10,795 nucleotides of DNA, taken from assembly GCA_035310125.1 (NCBI GenBank), contig DATGEP010000354.1:1-10795 (forward strand), in the 5' to 3' direction. The number at the start of each line of letters is the position of its first letter. Position 1 is the first letter of the stretch. The stretch comes from DATGEP01 sp035310125 (GTDB taxonomy: Bacteria > Chloroflexota > Ktedonobacteria > Ktedonobacterales > JADMIN01). The translations under genes and the position numbers were made by a program. The notes beneath the pieces were generated by a model that did not search any database, was not told where the DNA came from, and saw nothing but the letters and a program-made list of their open reading frames with translations. Positions 5,525-10,795 of this stretch are shown here, one piece after another.

Positions 5525-6862
5525 ATGGCAACTGAGGTCGTGATATATACCGTGGTGCATCAGCCACGGCGCATCAAGCTGCCCGCGCAGCCGATACCTG
5601 CCAACGCAAGCATCGAAGATATCGCGCGTTGCGTCTTCGATGAGCGCATGAACGAGCGCTACTTCCGCAAGGTGGCGAACACCTGCTACTATCCCGCCAC
5701 GGAGCGGTTCCTGCGGCTGGTGCGGTCGGGCATGAAGCTCGCGATTGGCTTCTCCGTCTCATTTCTACGCCAGGCCCAGGCCTGGGACCCCGCCCTGCTG
5801 GCGCGCTTTCAGGAGCTGGTGCGCTCGCCCAATGTGGAGCTGATCGGCGTCGAGCCATACCACAGCTTCCTCTTCCTGCTCGATCTGCCGCTCTTCATCG
5901 AGCGTATGCGCTGGATGCGCGATGAGCTGGAGCGCATCTTCGGCAAGCGCCCGCGCGTGACGGACACGACCGAGATGTGCATGTCCGCCTCGCTTTATGA
6001 TGCGCTGGGCGAGGCCGGCTTCGAGGCCGGCATGCTGGATGGCCGCCCGTGGGTGATGGGCTGGCGTGAGACGACGCATCTCTACCACTACGGCGGCCCC
6101 ACCCGCCTCTTCTGCCGCCACCTCGACCTCAGCGACGACGTGGGCTACCGCTTCTCCAACCGCTCATGGTCCGGTTTCCCGCTCTACGCCGACCGCTATG
6201 CCGGCTGGCTGCGCGAAGCATGGGGCGATTTCGTTTTCATCGGCTGGGACTTCGAGACGTTTGGCGAGCATCACCGGCTGGATAGCGGCATCTTCGCGTT
6301 TCTGGAACATCTCCCGGAGGAGCTTGGCCGGCGCGGCGCGGCACTGCTCATGCCCAGTGAGGCGCTAAGCCGCTTCCGCGACACTGCCTATCATCTGCCT
6401 TTGCCCGTGTTCCCGACCACCTGGGCAGGCAGTGGCGGCATGGAGTTCTTCCTCGGCAACGCCGCGCAGCAGGCCATCCTCCAGCTCATGATCCATACGT
6501 TCGGCGTGGCGCGCCTGACCGGCAATCCAGAGCTATTGGACCTGGCGCTCTGGCTGGCGCAGTCGGATAACCTGCACCTGATCCAGTGGTTCGGGCGCAG
6601 CGGCCCTGAGGCGGAGGTCTCGGCCTATTTCACGCCGCGCGAGTGGTGGGATATCGGCCCCAACTCTATCATCCTGGAACAGCAGCGCGTCTACCAGAAT
6701 GTGCTGCGAGCGATGGAGCCGTATCTCCCGGCGCGCCGCCCTGGCCGTCCTTCCGCCAGCCAGTGGGCGCGCACCGGCGCCCACCCGCCACTCGATAGCG
6801 CATGGGCGCCGGTGATTGTGCCGCATACCCTGGAGCCGCTGGGCATCGAAGCCCGCTATTAG
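5525..6862 (+). CDS. glycoside hydrolase family 57 (alpha-amylase / alpha-glucan-acting enzyme)
   Basis: A 445-aa protein has the GH57 layout of the archaeal/bacterial alpha-amylase group. Region 1 is the HQP motif at 12-14. CYYPAT lies at 54-59. FSVSFLRQ is the strand that normally reads FSxSGxLLEQ. TDTTEMCMS carries Glu150 at the expected nucleophile position. RFSNRSWSGFPL lies at 209-220. GWDFETFGEHH carries Asp242 at the acid/base position. Both catalytic carboxylates are therefore present, and the enzyme is probably an active retaining hydrolase or transferase on alpha-1,4/1,6-glucan. No signal peptide is seen, so it should act on intracellular glucan. A late motif that reads SDH in relatives I recall is SDN here (347-349). 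The start ATG 5525 has a modest AAGGG upstream. It is probably functionally linked to the preceding glycosyltransferase. Confidence 0.88.
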   Translation: MATEVVIYTVVHQPRRIKLPAQPIPANASIEDIARCVFDERMNERYFRKVANTCYYPATERFLRLVRSGMKLAIGFSVSFLRQAQAWDPALLARFQELVRSPNVELIGVEPYHSFLFLLDLPLFIERMRWMRDELERIFGKRPRVTDTTEMCMSASLYDALGEAGFEAGMLDGRPWVMGWRETTHLYHYGGPTRLFCRHLDLSDDVGYRFSNRSWSGFPLYADRYAGWLREAWGDFVFIGWDFETFGEHHRLDSGIFAFLEHLPEELGRRGAALLMPSEALSRFRDTAYHLPLPVFPTTWAGSGGMEFFLGNAAQQAILQLMIHTFGVARLTGNPELLDLALWLAQSDNLHLIQWFGRSGPEAEVSAYFTPREWWDIGPNSIILEQQRVYQNVLRAMEPYLPARRPGRPSASQWARTGAHPPLDSAWAPVIVPHTLEPLGIEARY

Positions 6863-7887
6863 CCGCGCGGCCCGACGAGGTCGCTCATCGTCGGAACGTT
6901 AGCTGTGTCGCAGGTGAAGCCGAGGCAGCCGAGCTGCCAGCCACCTTCGATGGTGGCGAGCATGGTGTAGTGGTTGTAGGCCACGTTGGAGCTGCGCGGC
7001 GCGTGGTCGGAATGCGAGATGGTGAGCGTCACCACATGGCCGCCGCCCGGATTGGCGTCGCAGCAGCCGCTGGTGTCGTTGAACGGGAAGTCGCTCTCAT
7101 CCCAGGTGATGAAGATCACCGAGTTGCCCGTCCACGCCTGCGAGCTCATGATCGCACTCACGGTGTCGTGCAGGAAGGCGTCGCCAGTCGCAATGAGCTG
7201 CTGCTCGTTGCTAAAGCTGCATGGGTCGCTTGCGGGGGCGCCGCGACCGTGCATGTCATGACACTGGTCGGGGCTGATCCACGAGAAATCGGGAACGGTA
7301 TTGTTGGACAGGTCGGTCGCGAAGTCGCCGAAGTCCACCACGTTCGCCATGCGGGCAGGGTTGCTCTGCACGTCCGCATATGACACGAACGGATCATGCT
7401 TGCGCTCATAGAGCTGGTTGCCGGCGGAGTGGGCGAGCTTATCGGTGTTGCCGCCAGCAAAGATGGATTGCATGTAGGCTTTCCAGGTCTTGCCGTTAGC
7501 TTCGAGCTGGTCCACGATATTCGGTACGTCAATGGTCGTGTCGTTGTCGTTGGTGACGCCGTTGGTCGAGCCGGAGGTGGCGGCGATATAGTTAGGCTGG
7601 CTGGGGTGCGTGACACCCGTGTAATTCGCCGCCAGGCCGTAGTTCGCCGCCGCCGCGTTGATCCACGGCGCGTTAGGGTTGCCAATCAGACTGGTGTAGC
7701 TGGTGTTCTCCATCATGATGACGAAGACGTGCTGGAAGTTCTTGAGGTCCGCGCGAGTACCGCTGCTGCTGTCGGCGTGTGCCGGCACGACGCGCGGAGC
7801 GACGACGAGCGCGAGCGCGAGGATGGCTGCCGCGACTGTGCCCACTCGCGCGGCGATACGCAGGCCGCGTCTCTTCTGTGTGACCAT
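6859..7887 (-). CDS. secreted phosphoesterase (acid phosphatase / phospholipase C-like, PF04185 type)
   Basis: A 342-aa exported enzyme hydrolyses phosphate monoesters or phospholipids. I chose ATG 7887-7885 because GGAGGAG (7903-7897) lies 9 bases upstream. The frame remains open to 8040 but adds only an Arg-rich shadow. The signal peptide has KRR, a hydrophobic core (residues about 11-30) and a cleavage site after VPAHA (about 38). Family motifs in order are HVFVIMMENTSY (53-64), THPSQPNYIAATSGS (93-107), PDFSWISPDQCHDMHG (199-214) and VIFITWDESD (257-266). These carry the metal- and substrate-binding residues of the superfamily. Late cysteines (275-276, 321, 326) may form disulfides outside the cell. 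The stop overlaps the GH57 stop tail-to-tail. Substrate specificity cannot be told from sequence alone. Confidence 0.87.
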   Translation of the reverse strand: MVTQKRRGLRIAARVGTVAAAILALALVVAPRVVPAHADSSSGTRADLKNFQHVFVIMMENTSYTSLIGNPNAPWINAAAANYGLAANYTGVTHPSQPNYIAATSGSTNGVTNDNDTTIDVPNIVDQLEANGKTWKAYMQSIFAGGNTDKLAHSAGNQLYERKHDPFVSYADVQSNPARMANVVDFGDFATDLSNNTVPDFSWISPDQCHDMHGRGAPASDPCSFSNEQQLIATGDAFLHDTVSAIMSSQAWTGNSVIFITWDESDFPFNDTSGCCDANPGGGHVVTLTISHSDHAPRSSNVAYNHYTMLATIEGGWQLGCLGFTCDTANVPTMSDLVGPRG

Positions 7888-7922
7888 GTGCGAGTGCTCC
7901 TCCGACCAAAATCCAACATCAC

Positions 7923-7960
7923 CTGCCGCCGTTGCGGCAGCTCTCCGCCACATCGCGGAG
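7923..7960 (-). promoter_or_regulatory. two adjacent perfect hairpins in the phosphoesterase 5' leader
   Basis: CTGCCGC-CGTT-GCGGCAG (7923-7940) and CTCCGC-CACATC-GCGGAG (7943-7960) are 7-bp and 6-bp perfect stems separated by two bases. They sit 36-73 bases upstream of the phosphoesterase ATG and just upstream of its Shine-Dalgarno. They fall downstream of a probable minus-strand -10, so they would be part of the mRNA leader. No poly-U follows. They may be an mRNA-stability or translational control structure. Confidence 0.45.
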
Positions 7961-7972
7961 TGCCATACCGCG

Positions 7973-7995
7973 ATTGTAGCAGGTGTTACAAACCT
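7973..7995 (-). promoter_or_regulatory. probable promoter region of the phosphoesterase gene, with imperfect dyad
   Basis: On the minus strand TACAAT (7978-7973) matches five of six bases of a sigma-70 -10 box. Transcription would begin near 7966 and give an approximately 80-base leader with the two hairpins. The region immediately upstream (7981-7995, AGGTGTTACAAACCT on the plus strand) has AGGT/ACCT outer arms and could be an operator in the spacer. The -35 match (GTGAGG) is poor, so this assignment is tentative. Confidence 0.35.
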
Positions 7996-8175
7996 CCTCA
8001 CAGCCCCACGGATCGAGCGCCGTGACGCGGACCGCCGCACGTGGAGCTATCCAGCGCGTGATACGATAGAATGCCATCCCAGTCTGGTGTTTGAGCTACT
8101 GGCGAGTGGCGTGCGCGAGCAACCGCTCGCGACTCAAGCGTCGCGGCCACGGGAGTGAGTGTTGGGAGAGCAAGT

Positions 8176-8958
8176 ATGGCGGACGACGAGACAATCCGGC
8201 GCGAGTATCCCATCCTGGAGTTTGACGCGACACTTGAGGCAGTCATCGAGCCGAAGCGGGTCATCAAGCCGCGCGACATGCCGGAGCACGCCGTGGCATG
8301 CTTCTTTCAGGATGTGCTCAGCCGGCTGGAGCAGGAGCACGCCGCGAAGGTCATCAAGCATCTGCGCAGCGAGATTGGGCGGCATCCGGTCTACGAGATA
8401 GATGTAGATGGAAGGCGGCTGGCGGTGTTCCATCCCGGTGTGGGTGCGCCGCTGGGAGCAGCTTTCCTTGAGGAGATGATCGCGCTCGGCTGCCGCAAGT
8501 TCATCGCGTGCGGTGGGGCGGGTGTGCTGCGCAGCGACATCGCGCTGGGGCATGTCATCGTGCCGGCCACGGCGGTGCGCGACGAAGGAACGTCATACCA
8601 TTACCTGCCACCGGGGCGCGAGGCAGCGGCCAACCCGGCGGCGCTGACGGCAATACAGGATACGCTGCAAGCGCACGAGCTGGAATATGTGCTGGCGAAG
8701 ACCTGGACGACAGACGCGATCTATCGGGAAACGCCGGAGAAAATGCGCCTGCGCAAGGAGGAGGGCTGCGTGACAGTGGAGATGGAGGCGGCAGCGTTCT
8801 TCGCGGTGGCGCAGTTCCGGAGCGTTCAATTGGGCCAAATACTCTACGGTGGGGACGACCTGGGCGGCGTGGAATGGGACGCGCGCGGCTGGCACAAGCA
8901 AGCCTCGGCGCGGGAAAAGGTGTTCTGGCTGGCGGCGGAAGCCTGCCTGCGCATGTGA
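8176..8958 (+). CDS. nucleoside phosphorylase (PNP_UDP_1 family)
   Basis: A 260-aa enzyme of the purine/uridine phosphorylase superfamily is expected to cleave a nucleoside N-glycosidic bond with phosphate in the cytoplasm. ATG 8176 has GGGAG at 8164-8168 (7-base spacer). The in-frame GTG at 8155 lacks such a signal. Visible motifs are HPGVGAPLGAAFLEE (86-100), the GGAG loop with GDI-like GVLRSDIALGHVIVP (113-130) and DEGTSYHY (136-143). These are followed by TTDAIYRE (178-185), VEMEAAAFFAVA (201-212; Glu-Met-Glu of the ribose-binding site) and GGDDL (225-229), where the catalytic-region Asp of the family lies. Length is normal. The base specificity (purine, uridine, or methylthioadenosine) cannot be fixed. 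It is followed after 44 bp by an MBL-fold gene on the same strand. Confidence 0.85.
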   Translation: MADDETIRREYPILEFDATLEAVIEPKRVIKPRDMPEHAVACFFQDVLSRLEQEHAAKVIKHLRSEIGRHPVYEIDVDGRRLAVFHPGVGAPLGAAFLEEMIALGCRKFIACGGAGVLRSDIALGHVIVPATAVRDEGTSYHYLPPGREAAANPAALTAIQDTLQAHELEYVLAKTWTTDAIYRETPEKMRLRKEEGCVTVEMEAAAFFAVAQFRSVQLGQILYGGDDLGGVEWDARGWHKQASAREKVFWLAAEACLRM

Positions 8959-9002
8959 TACGGCGGCGTCAGGAGAGCGAGCAAAGCGAGAAGGGAACTG
9001 AT

Positions 9003-9812
9003 ATGGAAAGCTACCTCTGTGTAACCTGTGGCACCCTTTATCCACCAAGCGACCGCGAGCCGGAACATTGTCCCATCTGTGAGGACGACCGGCAGTATGT
9101 CAATCCCCACGGGCAGCAGTGGACGACGCTGGAAGGAGAGCGGGGGGCACATGCGAACCGCTTCACCGCTCTCGCGCCGGGTCTCACGACCATCGCGACT
9201 GAGCCGAAGCTGGGCATTGGTCAGCGCGCCCATTTGATCGAAACCGAACACGGGAACATCCTTTGGGATCTCGTCGCATACTTTGACGACGCGACCATCG
9301 CGGCGGTGCGGGCGCATGGCGATATCGCCGCGATTGCCATTTCCCACCCGCATTTCTACACGACGATGGGCGCATGGAGCCAGGCGCTCGGGAACTTGCC
9401 GATCTACCTGCACCGGGACAACGAGCCGTGGGTCATGCGGCCAGACCCGGCGATACGCTTTTGGGAGAGCGAGACGCTGGAGGTGGCGCCAGGCATTACG
9501 CTGCTGCGGTGCGGCGGTCACTTTCCCGGCAGCACGGTGTTACACTGGCGCAACGGCGCGGGTGGCCGCGGGACGCTCTTGACGGGTGACACCATCAAAG
9601 TGGCGGCTGACCGGCGCTGGGTGACATGTATGTACAGCTATCCCAATGCGATTCCCCTGGATACGGCAACGGTGCGCTCCATTGCCGCGCGTGTCGAGCC
9701 GCTCGCGTTCGCGGAGCTCTACGATGGCTGGGACAGCGTCGCGGGCGACGCGCACGATGCCGTACAGCGCTCGGCCGAGCGCTACATTGCACATCTCGGA
9801 GGTACGGTGTGA
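9003..9812 (+). CDS. MBL-fold protein with N-terminal zinc-ribbon and degenerate metal motif
   Basis: A 269-aa protein starts at ATG 9003, with AAGGGA (8991-8996) 6 bases upstream. The first 30 residues are a rubredoxin/zinc-ribbon-like knuckle pair, Cys6-x2-Cys9 and Cys23-x2-Cys26. A metallo-beta-lactamase fold follows: ILWDLVAYFDD (86-96), AIAISHPHFYTTMGAW (110-125), RCGGHFPGSTVLHW (169-182) and LLTGDTIKV (192-200). Compared with the canonical HxHxDH, only His115 and His117 remain; Phe-Tyr-Thr occupies the Asp-His region. His173 and Asp196 are kept. RWVTCMYSYPNAIPL and SAERYI are strongly family-like, so this appears to be a conserved variant and not decay. Hydrolase function is plausible, but the metal site may hold one ion. 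It is likely co-transcribed with the phosphorylase. Confidence 0.82.
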   Translation: MESYLCVTCGTLYPPSDREPEHCPICEDDRQYVNPHGQQWTTLEGERGAHANRFTALAPGLTTIATEPKLGIGQRAHLIETEHGNILWDLVAYFDDATIAAVRAHGDIAAIAISHPHFYTTMGAWSQALGNLPIYLHRDNEPWVMRPDPAIRFWESETLEVAPGITLLRCGGHFPGSTVLHWRNGAGGRGTLLTGDTIKVAADRRWVTCMYSYPNAIPLDTATVRSIAARVEPLAFAELYDGWDSVAGDAHDAVQRSAERYIAHLGGTV

Positions 9813-9995
9813 CAACTCCCCATCCCTACAGGCAAGGGGCTTCTACGGTCTTTCACCGATGCTGTATTGCCCCACAGCCAGTAGGTTAGTTTCGTTCAAC
9901 ACCGAAGAGGTGGAATGCGCTGCTTTGGCTTCGCGAACGAGCACCACGTCCAAAGTACGCTCGTGCTTTTACCCGTGGGAACGGTTTACCACGGA
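9813..9995 (-). ncRNA. second (outer) IS605-type right end / omegaRNA-like structured region
   Basis: Reading the minus strand, this stretch contains several hairpins. CCGTGG/CCACGG lies at 9994-9973, ACGAGC/GCTCGT at 9964-9937 and CGGT/ACCG at 9858-9846. Then AGAAGCCCC leads into an imperfect terminal stem (9839-9818, seven of nine pairs) ending GGGGAGTTGTCA at the MBL stop codon. The run GAAG-CCCC-hairpin-GGGG-AG-TGTCA is the form I know for right ends of IS200/IS605 elements, where the omegaRNA guide scaffold ends. A 41-codon frame ending at 9843 (…NLLAVGQYSIGERP) could be the tail of an older tnpB. The mismatched terminal stem suggests decay. The assignment is by pattern only. Confidence 0.42.
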
Positions 9996-10079
9996 ACCGG
10001 CAAACACTATTTTGTTGGCTATGTGCATACGAACAGTCTAGCACACCAGATGCTCGCCTGCGGGCGAGGCGGCATTCAT

Positions 10080-10257
10080 CCCCAGCCCTGAAAGGGCGGG
10101 GCCTTCTGCCGCATAGAGGTAACCGGCGTAGCAAGAGGGGGTGTCACACCGCTCTTGACGGGGATGGACGCGCCACGCAAAATAGCGAGTGCATGGCACG
10201 GGGATGGATGGCGGCGGAAGGCAGAACATGACACAGGCTCCTGACACTCCGCACGCC
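10080..10257 (-). ncRNA. inner IS605-type omegaRNA / right end directly downstream of tnpB
   Basis: The region immediately 3' of the tnpB stop (minus strand) is where IS605-family guide RNAs lie. It contains a hairpin GCCATGC/GCGTGGC (10197-10172, one wobble pair) and a short GGTGT/ACACC palindrome near 10150. It ends with AGAAGG followed by a strong hairpin CCCCGCCCT-TTC-AGGGC(T)GGGG (10101-10080, one bulged base). A GATGAATGCC-type sequence comes next and would be the start of the guide or flank. An 11-bp direct repeat ACGGGGATGGA (10158 and 10198) lies within it. A further hairpin (CTCGCC/GGCGAG, 10053-10068) follows. The boundaries are approximate. Confidence 0.5.
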
Positions 10258-10795
10258 CTACAGGGCGGCGGGTTCTCGGTTCATTGCCGCAGGCATCCCC
10301 GCGACTCCCCGAAGGCGCTGTCCGCGCCATAAGATGTTTCTGGCCGCGTTCTCGTCGCGGTCGAGGATGAGGCCACAGGTAGTACAGACGTGGGTGCGCA
10401 CGGACAGACTCTTCTGGATCCGTGCGCCACAGCCTGAACAGTCCTGCGACGTATACGCCGGATTGACTGCTTCCACTCGCTTCCCGGCGCATGCTGCCTT
10501 GAACGTGAGGATGGACAGGAAGTGGCCCCATCCGGCGTCGTGAATGCTCTTGTTGAGGCCCGCCTTGCGGCTCGCTCCATTATGCGCATAGCCGCCGTTC
10601 TCGTCCTGCTTTGGCGCGGGACGGCGGCTCAGGTTCGCGGGCTGGATCGCCTCCACGTAGATCACATCGTACTGGCGCACGAGAGCGAGCGCCGTCTTGT
10701 GGTGAAAGTCGCCCCGCTGTCGGCGGACATGCTGATGCTGCTTGGCGCACTGCGCTACCGCTTTCGAGCGGCGGCGGCTGCCCTTCTTGCGACGC
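10258..10795 (-). CDS. tnpB: TnpB (IS200/IS605 OrfB) RNA-guided nuclease, C-terminal part
   Basis: The last 178 residues are visible, open to the window edge at 10795 and ending with TAG at 10260-10258. TnpB is the RNA-guided DNA nuclease of IS200/IS605-group elements and the ancestor-type of Cas12. Landmarks in order are the basic KKGSRRRSKAVAQCAKQHQH helix, the RRDFLHK-like segment RQRGDFHHKTALALV, and YDVIYVEAIQPANL with the second RuvC Glu. Then come GWGHFLSILTFKAACAGK, VNPAYTSQDCSGCG and CTTCG, forming the four-Cys zinc ribbon, and LDRDENAARNI with the third RuvC Asp. The first catalytic Asp lies beyond the window. The visible part shows no frameshift, so the nuclease may be intact. No tnpA is in the window. 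Confidence 0.92.
   Translation of the reverse strand, partial: RRKKGSRRRSKAVAQCAKQHQHVRRQRGDFHHKTALALVRQYDVIYVEAIQPANLSRRPAPKQDENGGYAHNGASRKAGLNKSIHDAGWGHFLSILTFKAACAGKRVEAVNPAYTSQDCSGCGARIQKSLSVRTHVCTTCGLILDRDENAARNILWRGQRLRGVAGMPAAMNREPAAL

Noticed and set aside
4866..5567. Minus-strand frame spanning the end of the glycosyltransferase and the start of GH57
   Set aside because: It is antisense to two well-supported genes and runs through the palindromic repeat. Its composition is not protein-like.
7888..8040. Longer N-terminus for the phosphoesterase starting at 8040
   Set aside because: The extra 51 residues are Arg/Ala-rich and would bury the signal peptide inside the protein. ATG 7887 has GGAGGAG at the correct distance.
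8508..9002. Upstream extension of the MBL frame, open from 8508 and overlapping the nucleoside phosphorylase
   Set aside because: The sequence upstream of 9003 is a Gly/Arg-rich shadow of the phosphorylase. ATG 9003 has a good ribosome binding site and begins directly with the zinc knuckle.
9646..10041. Plus-strand frame across the MBL 3' end and the IS right end
   Set aside because: It overlaps the MBL gene in another frame and runs through hairpin-rich sequence with no protein family features.
10142..10151. TGTCACACCG as an inverted copy of CGGTGTGACA at 9805-9814
   Set aside because: It is a ten-base match of a self-complementary-like core (TGTNACA). It could arise by chance and does not coincide with both putative right ends.
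1..10795. CRISPR array, tRNA, rRNA, toxin-antitoxin or phage-defence island
   Set aside because: No regularly spaced repeats, cloverleaf-like sequence, rRNA-like stretch or defence-gene motif was found. The TnpB element is the only mobile-nuclease locus.

Overview
The window is a GC-rich bacterial chromosome segment. The mix of genes fits a Chloroflexota-like organism, perhaps of the Ktedonobacteria or Thermomicrobia type: a GH57 amylase beside a starch-synthase-like glycosyltransferase, an IS200/IS605 TnpB element, and a dispersed CCCCTCTCCG palindrome. This placement is an inference from gene content and style; no phylogenetic marker is present.

Left part (1-3409). The 5' end of a coiled-coil gene leaves the window on the minus strand. 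It is followed by a possible 31-aa ORF and an SnoaL/DUF4440-type NTF2-fold protein (421-897). Convergent to that is a DAO-family FAD-dependent oxidoreductase (1103-2440, minus). Divergent from the oxidoreductase are two overlapping genes: a 50-aa peptide resembling only the last strand and helix of a response-regulator receiver, and a stand-alone receiver protein whose conserved Lys is replaced by Arg.

Centre (3690-6862). A glycosyltransferase of the glycogen/starch synthase type carries an unusual N-terminal disordered tail that runs from basic to acidic. A GH57 glycoside hydrolase follows. The two genes are separated by a perfect 10-bp-stem palindrome that looks like a dispersed repeat. Together they suggest an alpha-glucan synthesis and remodelling pair. 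The GH57 gene ends tail-to-tail, with overlapping stop codons, against a secreted phosphoesterase/phospholipase-C-like enzyme (6859-7887, minus). The leader of that enzyme contains two adjacent perfect hairpins.

Right part (8176-10795). A nucleoside phosphorylase and an MBL-fold protein with an N-terminal zinc ribbon form an apparent operon. The MBL protein lacks the Asp and His of the usual HxHxDH motif. Immediately after its stop codon, on the minus strand, lie two successive right-end/omegaRNA-like structured regions and then the C-terminal 178 residues of an IS605-family TnpB, which runs off the window.

I see no CRISPR array, tRNA, rRNA or recognisable defence island. The most unusual signal is the tandem arrangement of two omegaRNA-like modules behind a single tnpB. 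The others worth attention are the degenerate MBL site, the receiver pair and the charged tail on the glycosyltransferase.
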